44,608 nucleotides of DNA from an uncultured bacterium (lineage in GTDB: Bacteria; Patescibacteriota; Minisyncoccia; Phycocordibacterales; CAIZLB01). The translations under genes and the position numbers were made by a program. Below the pieces are notes generated by a model. That model saw only the letters and a program-made list of their open reading frames with translations, was not told the origin of the DNA and searched no databases. This document shows, piece after piece, positions 18,681-30,580 of this stretch. The stretch covers positions 1 to 44,608 of the forward strand of contig CAIZLB010000024.1 in assembly GCA_903933735.1 (NCBI GenBank). The letters are read 5' to 3'. Every line of letters begins with the position of its first letter. The stretch's first letter is position 1.

Positions 18681-21600
18681 TTACTCACCTTTCATCATCT
18701 TCTTTGCTCTCAGATAATTTATTATTGCAAATACGGCTTTAGATTCTATGGGCTCTAAAAATTTCTCAGATATCTTAAAAATCTTTTCTATTTTATTTAA
18801 AGCTTCATCAAATCGTGCATTATCTCTGTTTGCAAATCTTTTTATGAATTCTTGCACGGTTTCAAATAATCTTTTACCACTATCTAGATCTATGCCATTA
18901 GATTTTTTATTATTCTTTCTTTCTCTACTTATCTCTGAGTCAATCATTCTAGTAACTTCCACAACATTGGATATATCATCTAAATCTATTTCAGAAATAT
19001 TTAAAGGAGAATATTTTGTATTAAGTATAGATTCTACTGTATGAAGGTTATTTCTCTTTACACCGTATTTTAATAATATATTCAGAATATGTTCCAGTTC
19101 ACCATTTGATAGAGATTGTATTCTTTCTATATCAAAACTTTCAATTATTTCTTCTATTTCTTTCAATCTGCCTTCTGATTCATTAACCAAAGTCTCTGCA
19201 TCTTTTCGATTTTGATCTAACCTGTCGCGAATACTCATAGATATAGAATTACCACCTGAGGTTCCGTCTATTGTATATATTTCTGTTTTATTATACATTG
19301 ATGGCCAAACGACAAAAGATAATCCATGTGAATTAGAACTTTTAGCTGTTTTACCATCTATATTCAATCCGGTTATAACCCCAGAAACAAAGCCTGATTT
19401 GCGTAGTAATGATGTAGTCAATACAGCAAAATCAGCACAAACACCCGCAAACATTTTTCCTTGAATATCTACACCTTTACCAGATAGATTTTCTAGGCGC
19501 GACCTCATTATAGAAAGTCTTTCGTCATTACTTTTACCCAACTTCAATGCCTGAACATCTCTATTATTAAAATCATAATATGAAATCTTCCTAACATAGT
19601 CCTCTATAGCTATCAATTTTTCAATTGGTGATAGATTTGATATGGAATTAATAAAAATATTTAATTCTGGAGGTAAATTAGACACATCCTCTGTTACTGA
19701 TTTTCCATATCTAGATTCAAAATCTTCTCTAAAGAGACCATATTCTTCACCTGTAATATCACCTGGTGCTGGAGTAATGACAGGTTTTTCTTGTGAAAAG
19801 AAAATTTTATGTATGCGTTTATTTGCCTTAATGAGAACTTGTCCTAAACTATTTTTATCATAAGTAAAATCAATATCTTTCCCTTTTGAATCCAAAACCT
19901 TTATTCTCGATGTGATTATTTTACTGTCTGTAAATCTCGGTAATAAGACCTCTTTTTTTCCATGAGCTTCTATTGTAGCAGTCACATTATTTACAGGACC
20001 AGATAATTCTTCAGATATAGGAAATATGAGTTTATGCCATCTACCATCACGAGATGCACCGAGGTTTATGTTCGTTGCCAACATACCTTTTACATAAGTT
20101 TTAAATTCTATACCGACATCTTTAGCACCCTCTTCTAATGGATCAGCGTCTCTAAGTTCTAAATATTCTTGATCCCTAAAAAAATCATATTTTTCTGATG
20201 CAACATTTTCTCTTTTAAGAGAATCCAATAAACTACCGAATAGACCCTTGCGTTTACCAGATTCTTGTCTTTCTTTTTCCTGTCTTTCTTTTTCTTTATT
20301 TATCTGTATTTCTGGGAAAAATTTATCAGTAATTTGATCAACCCTCCAGTTTGGCAGTTTTTCACTTTTTGCTCGAACATCATCAAAAAATAAAGCAGGA
20401 TCTTCGTCGATAAGTGTATTTAATTGGTTGGCGAATTTATTGGATTTCGATAATTGCTTGCTTTCGTTAATAGACTTATCATCAAGTAAATCTTCTTCTT
20501 CATCTTGGTTCGGAGTTTTTATGAGATTTAATAATTGTAATTTATGTTTTTCTGCATCATTAAGTTTTAATTCTTTTTCTTTTTTTAATTCTTTTACCGT
20601 TATCGTATAGGTAACCATTTTATCAGCAATGATTCCAGCTATAAACAATAATCCAGTTTCTTTGTTGTATTCGAATAATTTTACCTCATCGAATTCTAAA
20701 TCAGGTATTTCTTTATTATCATAACTGACTATTTGTTTACCATTTTTGGTGGCAACAAAAGCCGACTTACCTTCTAAGTCTATGAGATGTCTTACTGAAG
20801 AATACATATCATAATGTTTACCATCCAACACCACCCTATGATAAGTATCGTCAGCAATTTCAGTTGTTGTAATATAAGCTGGTTTATTACCGATACTTAT
20901 GAGATTTACCATATGATAATCAGATTGACACACATCTATACCATCATAATTTACAACATATTCACCACTATCGAGTTCGGCAATAAAAGCCGGTTTACCG
21001 CCGACGTCAATTAAGTTTTCAATCTTTTTATATGCTTTAGATTCTTGTCCGTCATAATTAATTACATACAAACCATTAAACAATCTCGCAACGTAAACGG
21101 GTTTATTATCAACACTTATTAGATTATGAACCTCGCGATATTTTTTGGAATCATGTCCATCATAATTTACAAGGTGGTGACTTTTTTCATCTCTAGCAAT
21201 GAAGGCTAACTTACCATCAATCTCTTTTAAAGAACGAACGAATTCATACTCGGAAGATGTAATTCCATCATGATATGCAATCCATTTACCATTATCGAGC
21301 TGAGCAGATAAAGCTGGTTTATCATCTACTGAGATCAATTCTTTAATTTCTTTAAATTTTAAAATATTAAGTCCATCATAATTTAGATATCCTAAATTAA
21401 TGCTCTGTCTAACAAAAGCTATTTTACCTCCAATTTCTTTTAGACCCGAAATCTTACCAGGATTTTTAATTAATTCATTACCGGCATAATTCAAAGAATA
21501 AATATCAACACCTGTCTTTTCCACAAAGGCAATCTCATCTTTTATTTGCACAAGTTCACGCACATCACCCTTAATTTTTGTTTCTGTTTTACCACGATAG

Positions 21601-22676
21601 ATAACACTATCTTTTAGATTACTAGCTTTAGTCTTCGCTCTAAAAACTAATTCACCGTTTATATTTCTAAAAAAACCTAGGCCCATATAATTACCTATAT
21701 CAACCTCAGTCTTTTTAAAATTATTTACATCGAATACCTTGTCAGTTTCAACAGAAACAGGACCGTTATCCTTATTTCCACCTTCAATCTCAACAACCTT
21801 AAAACCTTCACCATCTTCAACAACTTCAAAACCATCACTGTCATAACCTCTATGAATGAGACTATCTTTTATCTCATCTTTCAATCTTTTAGTCGCCTCT
21901 TTTTTTCTTACATTATAAACTTCTAGAAGCGGTGATCTAACATATATAGCCTTGGAAGCAACAGCCCCGTCATAATCTAAACCTAATCGTGCAAATTTTT
22001 TCTTGACATCCCGTTCTGAAGTAAAAATAGATTCGAATTCTACATCTCTACCTGTCTTATCTTTTATATATTTAGCAACAAGTTCTGATTCATAATTTTT
22101 ATCAACAACAAATCTACGAGTATCAAAAGTCTCATAGGCAAGTTTTTCACCGACAGAATCATTAAGTTCATCAGCTTTTTCTCTAAATCTTTTTTGCTGA
22201 ACAAAAGGTAAATAATATTCTTTTATAGATTCATATACATCTTTTGGAACACCATTTTGTTTACCTGTTGGTACATGTAATCCACTGTTAAAAGATTCAA
22301 CAGTGTCAGTTATAAAATCAAAACTATCTTTAGATATATATTTTGGTTCAGTGGCTGTTAAATGTAAATTAATATCAGAAACCAGTCTATCCTGTTCTAT
22401 CAAACCAACTTCACCTGCCAGTACATCATCAAGTGTAACAACATGATCAGTTTTAGATGAAGATATAAAAGCTGTAAACTGATCTCTTTTATCAACACCG
22501 AGCCTGTCAGCCAAAGCAAATCCATCATTGAGTGAGTGAGAAAAAATTAAAGTCAGAACATGAACCTTAATATCCAGATTTTCGTCTTCTAAACGAGATA
22601 CCAAATCATCAACAAATTTTTGTCTTTCTTGAACAGGATCTATTGATTTTAATTCTTGATTGAATGTTTCTGGCAT
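18681..22676 (-). CDS. 1331-aa multidomain protein: helical N-terminus, tandem propeller-like repeats, C-terminal transglutaminase-like domain
   Basis: Repeats like LVNYDGHDSKKYREVHNLISVDNKPVYVARLFNGLYVINYDGQESKAYKKIENLIDVGGKPAFIAELDSGEYVVNYDG; Cys GVCADFAVLTTSLLRKSG, His SNSHGLSFVVWP, Asp YTIDGTSGG. Confidence 0.85.
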   Translation of the reverse strand: MPETFNQELKSIDPVQERQKFVDDLVSRLEDENLDIKVHVLTLIFSHSLNDGFALADRLGVDKRDQFTAFISSSKTDHVVTLDDVLAGEVGLIEQDRLVSDINLHLTATEPKYISKDSFDFITDTVESFNSGLHVPTGKQNGVPKDVYESIKEYYLPFVQQKRFREKADELNDSVGEKLAYETFDTRRFVVDKNYESELVAKYIKDKTGRDVEFESIFTSERDVKKKFARLGLDYDGAVASKAIYVRSPLLEVYNVRKKEATKRLKDEIKDSLIHRGYDSDGFEVVEDGEGFKVVEIEGGNKDNGPVSVETDKVFDVNNFKKTEVDIGNYMGLGFFRNINGELVFRAKTKASNLKDSVIYRGKTETKIKGDVRELVQIKDEIAFVEKTGVDIYSLNYAGNELIKNPGKISGLKEIGGKIAFVRQSINLGYLNYDGLNILKFKEIKELISVDDKPALSAQLDNGKWIAYHDGITSSEYEFVRSLKEIDGKLAFIARDEKSHHLVNYDGHDSKKYREVHNLISVDNKPVYVARLFNGLYVINYDGQESKAYKKIENLIDVGGKPAFIAELDSGEYVVNYDGIDVCQSDYHMVNLISIGNKPAYITTTEIADDTYHRVVLDGKHYDMYSSVRHLIDLEGKSAFVATKNGKQIVSYDNKEIPDLEFDEVKLFEYNKETGLLFIAGIIADKMVTYTITVKELKKEKELKLNDAEKHKLQLLNLIKTPNQDEEEDLLDDKSINESKQLSKSNKFANQLNTLIDEDPALFFDDVRAKSEKLPNWRVDQITDKFFPEIQINKEKERQEKERQESGKRKGLFGSLLDSLKRENVASEKYDFFRDQEYLELRDADPLEEGAKDVGIEFKTYVKGMLATNINLGASRDGRWHKLIFPISEELSGPVNNVTATIEAHGKKEVLLPRFTDSKIITSRIKVLDSKGKDIDFTYDKNSLGQVLIKANKRIHKIFFSQEKPVITPAPGDITGEEYGLFREDFESRYGKSVTEDVSNLPPELNIFINSISNLSPIEKLIAIEDYVRKISYYDFNNRDVQALKLGKSNDERLSIMRSRLENLSGKGVDIQGKMFAGVCADFAVLTTSLLRKSGFVSGVITGLNIDGKTAKSSNSHGLSFVVWPSMYNKTEIYTIDGTSGGNSISMSIRDRLDQNRKDAETLVNESEGRLKEIEEIIESFDIERIQSLSNGELEHILNILLKYGVKRNNLHTVESILNTKYSPLNISEIDLDDISNVVEVTRMIDSEISRERKNNKKSNGIDLDSGKRLFETVQEFIKRFANRDNARFDEALNKIEKIFKISEKFLEPIESKAVFAIINYLRAKKMMKGE

Positions 22677-22687
22677 AATTTTAAATA

Positions 22688-23614
22688 TTAGTTATTACAA
22701 ACTACCTCCAAAACGACATATGCATCTACAAATCTTATGTGGCGATAATTTTCTATAGCTTTTGATATAAGGTTCAAAACTTTCTCCTTATCTCCTCCCA
22801 CCCGAAGCCTCATCTTCAAACTATCAACAAATAAATCATAAACTATTTTTCCATCTGTATTATTGGATTTTAACTTATCTATTTCATCAAAAACTTTTTC
22901 TCCTTTTAATACTTTATCTATAATGTTATTTATAACTTCTGTGTTTGGTATATTTAAAATCTTTTCTATATTTTCTATCTTCTTTCCATCTATACTAGCA
23001 ATAACTTTTTGAAGAGTAGATAAAGTATCACGGAAGGATTCGTCCCCTGACAAAGCTATAAGTTTTATTGACTCATCATCTATAGTTAAACCTTCACTTT
23101 TTACAACACCTTTTATAGCCTGTGATAGCACCTCAATAGAAGGTTTTTTGAAATTATGAACCTCACAACGTGACACTATAGTGTCTAAAAGTTTATTCAA
23201 CTCAGTTGTAGCAAGTATATAGATAACATGCTTTGGTGGTTCTTCTAAACCTTTTAGGAACGCATTGAAAGCCTGTTTGGATAACATGTGCACCTCATCC
23301 AGAATATAAACTTTATAAGGTGATGACATCGGTAAAACTGTAGCATTTTCAGTAAGCTCTCGGATGTTATCAACTCCTGTTACAGAAGCAGCGTCTATCT
23401 CATATATATCAACATCATCCACACCGAGGTCTCTAGCAAATATACGGGCAATAGATGTCTTACCAACACCACGAGAACCTGTGAATATATAGGCATGATT
23501 TGGGTTTTTATTTTCTATGGCTTTTTGTAATATAGAGACTATATGATCTTGTCCTAAGATCTCAGAAAATTTTGATGGACGATATTTACGATAAAGTGAT
23601 GTGTGTTCTGTCAT
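22688..23614 (-). CDS. dnaX: DNA polymerase III gamma/tau subunit (short)
   Basis: MTEHTSLYRKYRPSKFSEILGQDHIV, GSRGVGKTSIARIFA, VYILDEVHMLSKQAFNAFLKGLEEPP, ATTELNKLLDTIVSRC. Confidence 0.92.
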   Translation of the reverse strand: MTEHTSLYRKYRPSKFSEILGQDHIVSILQKAIENKNPNHAYIFTGSRGVGKTSIARIFARDLGVDDVDIYEIDAASVTGVDNIRELTENATVLPMSSPYKVYILDEVHMLSKQAFNAFLKGLEEPPKHVIYILATTELNKLLDTIVSRCEVHNFKKPSIEVLSQAIKGVVKSEGLTIDDESIKLIALSGDESFRDTLSTLQKVIASIDGKKIENIEKILNIPNTEVINNIIDKVLKGEKVFDEIDKLKSNNTDGKIVYDLFVDSLKMRLRVGGDKEKVLNLISKAIENYRHIRFVDAYVVLEVVCNN

Positions 23615-24121
23615 ATGACAAGTATTATAACAAATTTGACAAGGTTTGGGTATTTGATAAGATATAGACATATCTGGAGAAATCCGATGATCCAGGCCTT
23701 GACCTTTTTGACCGCCTGGTGACGATAAAAAGATTCTTAGCATATCGGCTAAGGATTTTTTTAATTTCTCCAAATCTGCTTTTGATATAGTCGACTTCTT
23801 TAAATACAACCTGTTGGCTGATATAAATTTAATTTGATATAACATTGCCCTTCTCTCGCCATCATCTTCAATAAAAGTAAAGAAGTTTTTACCTTCTTTT
23901 TTCTTTGTGGTTGTTGGTATGACTATACAAGAATTCTGGGTTATTTTTCTAATAATAATCACAGGTCTTCTAAAATATCTACCCTTACCATAAGCCTCTT
24001 CACCTACATTCATACCAAAATAAGACCACCAAATCTCACCTTCTTTAAACTCTAAATCTCTAATATTTGTATCCAAATATTTCTTTTTTAAATCATTCCA
24101 TTTATCGAAATCTTTTTTCAT
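23615..24121 (-). CDS. PemK/MazF-like toxin domain, continuous in frame with dnaX (no stop)
   Basis: FKEGEIWWSYFGMNVGEEAYGKGRYFRRPVIIIRKITQNSCIVIPTTTKKKEGKNFFTF...LYQIKFISANRLYLKKSTISKADLEKLKKSLADML. Confidence 0.8.
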
Positions 24122-24243
24122 TCAAAAATACTAACAAAAAGTACATAAAATCTTCATAAAGAAAATCAAAATATTTTATAAAGATAATATTGTTAAATCC
24201 CACAAATATGATATAGTTTTCAAGTCAACCTTTAAACACAACT

Positions 24244-24564
24244 ATGAACTACCCCGTCACCATTATTGCAGCATTGATTACAATCATAGTGATCCTTATC
24301 AACAAAAATAGGAAACTATCGATAGAGAATCAAAATTTATACGTACATAACGATATAACTGTTCAATTATCGTCAGGTTCAATTGGAGTCAATTACTTTA
24401 TCAGAGTGAGAAGAGAAAAAGATTTTGACATCACTGAACAATCAGTGTTCTTATCTGTAGCACTCAAAGCTGCAGGCTTCGACTCAGATACATGGAGAGA
24501 AGCAGAATTCAGGTCATTAGCCAGACAAAGAGGTCTCGAATCGGTCATAATCGAACCTCGATAA
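24244..24564 (+). CDS. Small single-TM hypothetical protein
   Basis: 106-aa ORF; TTGTTA-N16-TATAGT promoter; strong terminator follows. Confidence 0.75.
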   Translation: MNYPVTIIAALITIIVILINKNRKLSIENQNLYVHNDITVQLSSGSIGVNYFIRVRREKDFDITEQSVFLSVALKAAGFDSDTWREAEFRSLARQRGLESVIIEPR

Positions 24565-24591
24565 TCCCGTCCCATCCGATTCATTTCCAAC

Positions 24592-24622
24592 CCCGGCATC
24601 CACCACGATGCCGGGCGTTTTT
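24592..24622 (+). terminator. Intrinsic terminator
   Basis: CCCGGCATC-CACCAC-GATGCCGGG-CGTTTTT. Confidence 0.95.
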
Positions 24623-24643
24623 ATATATGTTATTATACAAATC

Positions 24644-25903
24644 ATGAGTAAATCATTCGATTTTAAAATAGAAACAGTACCGATACCCGAAAAACCACAG
24701 GAAAGATATGGGGTGGAATTGTTCACCGATAAAATCAATCTTATGAAAAGATTTGAAGGTATCGATTCTGAAAATGTAAACGATATTATATATATGAAAG
24801 AATGGGCGAAATATATCGAAAATAAAGAATATCTCCCTTCGTTTGATACCTTATTGGATACAATATTTAATTCGAATAATAATCTTATAAAAGAATATTT
24901 TGATATTCATGAATCTGACAATGAATTTATAAGTGATTTAAATAACACAAACCAAGATCAACATGAAAGGCTTGTTATTTTATATAATAAAATAAAAAAT
25001 GGATTGACAAAATTAATATTAGTATCAATTACAGATAAAGATTCTCGAGAATTGTTAATATCTTTAATAGAGGAATACAATACCTGTTTAGATAATAGAG
25101 TTCATACATTTATAGAGAAAATACCAGAATATAAAAAAGAGTTTTTTGATAAAATATCTAATCACCTTACTCATCTTGGCAATGATTATGATTTAGAAAA
25201 AATTAAAACAATAATCTATAATACACCTATAAGATTTTCGGATTATCTTACCCCAAGCAATAATACAGGATTTATTAACCCTGATCACGTAATAGAACTG
25301 AGACTTAGTTTTGGACCATTTTACGGAACCGAAGAAAATATACACGACATAAATAGTGAAGCCTGGGATTATAGGGATAGTCACCCAAACCTTGCCAAAA
25401 GAACCATCTTTCACGAATTACTTCATGCAATAACATCAAGTAGGGAAAAAATCACCATTCAAAAAAATGAGAGTAAAAAAATTTCTATCAGAAGTACAGG
25501 TGTCAATTTTCATGTTAACAAAGATAGATTTAATTGGTTAAATGAGGCTGTAACTGAACTTATAACTCTAGACATATGTGAAGAAACTCGTATAACCGCT
25601 TATCTTGATGAAATACGACTATATGAATTAATTTTAGATAAAATACCAAACAAAGATACTTGGAGAGATTTACAGAAAACATATTTCTTTAATGCAAAAA
25701 AAGACGGTGCAGATGGTTTAGCCGAGTGGAAAGAAAATAGAAAACTAATAGAGGAATCTATTGGTGATAAAGATAGAAACTTTTTAGTTAGATTGGATAA
25801 TTGGATTGAAACTAACGGTGGCATGCCCGATGGTGTTATAAAAGCCATAGAAGTGATATCAAAATGGGAAGACGATAAACCTCAACCTGAAGATTTTTAT
25901 TAA
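24644..25903 (+). CDS. Putative zinc metallopeptidase (gluzincin-like)
   Basis: FHELLHAITSS (HExxH) and downstream NWLNEAVTELITL. Start revised from 24608; the upstream part of the track ORF is terminator. Confidence 0.75.
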   Translation: MSKSFDFKIETVPIPEKPQERYGVELFTDKINLMKRFEGIDSENVNDIIYMKEWAKYIENKEYLPSFDTLLDTIFNSNNNLIKEYFDIHESDNEFISDLNNTNQDQHERLVILYNKIKNGLTKLILVSITDKDSRELLISLIEEYNTCLDNRVHTFIEKIPEYKKEFFDKISNHLTHLGNDYDLEKIKTIIYNTPIRFSDYLTPSNNTGFINPDHVIELRLSFGPFYGTEENIHDINSEAWDYRDSHPNLAKRTIFHELLHAITSSREKITIQKNESKKISIRSTGVNFHVNKDRFNWLNEAVTELITLDICEETRITAYLDEIRLYELILDKIPNKDTWRDLQKTYFFNAKKDGADGLAEWKENRKLIEESIGDKDRNFLVRLDNWIETNGGMPDGVIKAIEVISKWEDDKPQPEDFY

Positions 25904-26949
25904 ACTCTACCCCGCAAAAACCCCAGCACCTCCTCCGCCCTCCCCATAGACATAATCGCCTCCCTTATCTCTTTCGCATCATCGAAACCTGTCATATAAG
26001 TCTTGAAAAATTTTTTCATCAAAGCAAAAGATTTTACATCCCCCAACTCCCTATCAAAAATCTCAACTTGTTTTATTAAACTTTTAATCCTCTCTTCTCT
26101 CGAAGGTGTAAATTTATCTTTAAAATCAAAATCCCCTTTCTCTATACATTCTATATCCTTAAATAACCATGGATTACCAAACATCGCCCGACCTATCATC
26201 GCTCCATCACATCCATATGTCATAGATTTTTCATAAGCATCTTTTATATCCTTCACATCACCATTTCCAAAAATAAGTGGAGCTTTTTTATCTTCATTAT
26301 TCAAAGCCCAAGCATCACGCATATTGACAACAGTCTTGACATGAGACCAATCAGCATCAACTTTGGACATTTCTTTTCTGGTTCTGGCATGTATGGTTAT
26401 GAGATCAACTTCTTGATCTAAAAGTAAAGGTATCCATGTATCGAGTTCTACGCTATTGTATCCAACACGAGTCTTCACAGTCACTGCAAAATCCGCACTA
26501 TCTCCTCCTTCACAAAAATCTCTTCTCGCGTCTTTCACTGCTTTTATCACATCGATCGCAAGATCAGGATTTTTCATCATTGCTGCCCCACTTTTTTGTT
26601 TTTCTATAGAACGATCAGGACAACCCATGTTTATATCAACGCCATCGAAACCAAGTTCTATACAAAGTTTTGTTGCTTCATACATGTATTTGTATGTAGA
26701 AGAAAATAGCTGAGCTATAATAGGCCTCTGTTTTTCCCTATCGTAAAGTAAATCTTTTTGAAGTTTGTATTTACCTGAAGCGGTTGCACGAATCAAGCCA
26801 TCAGCCGAAACAAACTCTGTCCAATATATATCAGGTGACATGGCGTCACTTATAACAGTACGAAAAGCCACATCAGTTACATCAGCCATAGGTGCCAATA
26901 CAAATAACGGTCTATTTTTTTCTTTTTTTATTTTGGAAATGAAAGACAT
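25900..26949 (-). CDS. dus: tRNA-dihydrouridine synthase
   Basis: LAPMADVTDVAFRTV, GFDGVDINMGCPDRSIEKQKSGAAMM, CDGAMIGRAMFGNPWLF. Start revised from 27021. Confidence 0.93.
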   Translation of the reverse strand: MSFISKIKKEKNRPLFVLAPMADVTDVAFRTVISDAMSPDIYWTEFVSADGLIRATASGKYKLQKDLLYDREKQRPIIAQLFSSTYKYMYEATKLCIELGFDGVDINMGCPDRSIEKQKSGAAMMKNPDLAIDVIKAVKDARRDFCEGGDSADFAVTVKTRVGYNSVELDTWIPLLLDQEVDLITIHARTRKEMSKVDADWSHVKTVVNMRDAWALNNEDKKAPLIFGNGDVKDIKDAYEKSMTYGCDGAMIGRAMFGNPWLFKDIECIEKGDFDFKDKFTPSREERIKSLIKQVEIFDRELGDVKSFALMKKFFKTYMTGFDDAKEIREAIMSMGRAEEVLGFLRGRV

Positions 26950-26954
26950 ATGGA

Positions 26955-28649
<1,695 letters not shown>

Positions 28650-28657
28650 ACTTCCAT

Positions 28658-28720
28658 AAAACTCAAATAAAAAAATAAGTCATTCTTTCCTTGAATGATC
28701 TTATTTTTTTATTTGAGTTT
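28658..28720. terminator. Bidirectional terminator between eno and the ABC exporter
   Basis: Near-perfect inverted repeat AAACTCAAATAAAAAAATAAG..CATTC-TTTCCTT-GAATG..CTTATTTTTTTATTTGAGTTT. Confidence 0.9.
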
Positions 28721-28721
28721 C

Positions 28722-30512
28722 CTATATAAACCCTCCCGCCTGTAATTCCCACAGCTTCTTATATAGACTATTTTCATTTTCTATAAGACCATCATGTGAT
28801 CCATCCTCTATCACAGCACCATCTTCTAAGACTATAATTCTATCCATTTTCTTTATAGTTGAAAGTCTATGAGCTATAACTATAGTTGTTTTACCTTTCA
28901 TCAACACATTCAAAGCATCTTGTATCAAGAATTCTGAATGCGAATCCAGACTTGAAGTAGCTTCATCAAGTATAAGTATTGGGGCATTTTTCAAGATAGC
29001 CCGAGCTATAGCAACCCTCTGTCTTTCACCGCCTGATAATTTTATACCTCTTTCGCCAACATAAGTATTATATTTATCTGGTAATTGATCTATGAATTCA
29101 TGACAATGGGCTAAACGAGCTGCTTCTACAATCTCTTCTTCTGTCGCGTCTGTTTTACCATAACTGATATTTTCCCTTATAGTTCTATGAAATAATAACG
29201 GATCCTGTGGAACTAGAGAAATATTTTTTCTCAGACTTTCTAGAGTAATGTATTTTATATCAACACCATCTATCTTTATATGACCTCCTGTAACATCATA
29301 AAATCGCAGTAGTAATCTTATTAATGTGGTTTTACCTGCACCGGACGAACCAATCAAAGCCACCTTCTCACCAGCATTTATCTTAATATTTAAATCATTT
29401 AAGATAGAACGAGTTTGATTAAATGAAAAATCAACATTTTCAAAAGATATATTACCTTGAGAAACTATTATGGGTTTAGCTACAGGTGTATCTTTAATCT
29501 CATAAGGCAATTTCATAATCTCCACCATCTCTTTAGCATCAGCAAAACTTTCATAAAAATCACGTATAATTCTAGCAAAACCCCAAAGCCGCTGACTCAA
29601 TCCCATAATATACAATTGAATCAAGACAAAAGATCCGACTGTAAAGATATTTTCTTTCCAAAATAAAATAGCGAAATAAAATACAACAAACTCTACAGCA
29701 AAAGACATAAAGGACTGTACTCCATCAAAGGCCATGTTTACATTCCAGTTTGAATTCATAATCTTTCTTTGATTGTCTGTAACTTCATAAAAGTTTTTTA
29801 CCTCTTCTTCATGTCTGGAAAATAATTCTATATTGTTTTGATTTGTAATGGTGTCAGAAAGTACCGCCGTAGTTTTTGAATCTGCAGCAGCTAATCTTAT
29901 ATTTGTCTTAACTCTAAGACTTGAATATACCTGACTAATAACCATATAGATAATGGTCCATATTATAATCAATAAGGTTAATCTAGGTTCTATATAATAG
30001 GTAACTATCAACACTCCAACAACCCGCACCACAAGAGGAACTATATCCCATGTTAAACGGTCTATCATTCTTTCAAAAGCTCTGGCGTATCTACCAAGCT
30101 TCTGGACCAAAGATCCTGTAAAATTGTTAGCAAAGAAAATATATGAATGGTGTAATAGTTTTGAATAGGCTTGTCTACGAAGATTGGTCATACCATGAGC
30201 TTGGAAATAAACATTGGCAAAAGAACCTATACGCCAAAATACCCAAGAGACTATCTCCAGACCCAATATTATTAATAATATACTCAACAACTCCGGATAT
30301 AGCAAAACCTTGTCACCATTACTTGAGATAATATCAAAAAACTTCTTATAATATATAGGTGATATGACAGCAAAACTACTTCCCAAGGCTACCATAACAA
30401 TAGTCAAAAAAAGGTAAAACTTCTTTTGACCCATACCTTGCCATAAAAAAGACAAGACATCCTTTATGTATACCTTTGGATATATATTGTTTTTATCTTC
30501 TTTTTCTTTCAT
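28722..30512 (-). CDS. ABC transporter, fused permease/ATPase (exporter type)
   Basis: GSSGAGKTTLIRLLLRFYD, LSGGERQRVAIARAI, ILDEATSSLDS; six-TM N-terminal domain. Confidence 0.95.
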   Translation of the reverse strand: MKEKEDKNNIYPKVYIKDVLSFLWQGMGQKKFYLFLTIVMVALGSSFAVISPIYYKKFFDIISSNGDKVLLYPELLSILLIILGLEIVSWVFWRIGSFANVYFQAHGMTNLRRQAYSKLLHHSYIFFANNFTGSLVQKLGRYARAFERMIDRLTWDIVPLVVRVVGVLIVTYYIEPRLTLLIIIWTIIYMVISQVYSSLRVKTNIRLAAADSKTTAVLSDTITNQNNIELFSRHEEEVKNFYEVTDNQRKIMNSNWNVNMAFDGVQSFMSFAVEFVVFYFAILFWKENIFTVGSFVLIQLYIMGLSQRLWGFARIIRDFYESFADAKEMVEIMKLPYEIKDTPVAKPIIVSQGNISFENVDFSFNQTRSILNDLNIKINAGEKVALIGSSGAGKTTLIRLLLRFYDVTGGHIKIDGVDIKYITLESLRKNISLVPQDPLLFHRTIRENISYGKTDATEEEIVEAARLAHCHEFIDQLPDKYNTYVGERGIKLSGGERQRVAIARAILKNAPILILDEATSSLDSHSEFLIQDALNVLMKGKTTIVIAHRLSTIKKMDRIIVLEDGAVIEDGSHDGLIENENSLYKKLWELQAGGFI

Positions 30513-30552
30513 AGGATATAGAACGTGTAAAAGGTTGACAGATTACAATACG

Positions 30553-30580
30553 TTGACAGGTAATACTTTTATGGTATTAT
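30553..30580 (+). promoter_or_regulatory. Promoter of the 30631 gene
   Basis: TTGACA-N16-TATTAT; predicted +1 at 30587, the first base of stem-loop GACCA-CAG-TGGTC. Confidence 0.8.

Noticed and set aside
24608-24643. 5' extension MPGVFIYVIIQI of the metallopeptidase
   Set aside because: Encoded by the preceding terminator and -10 region.
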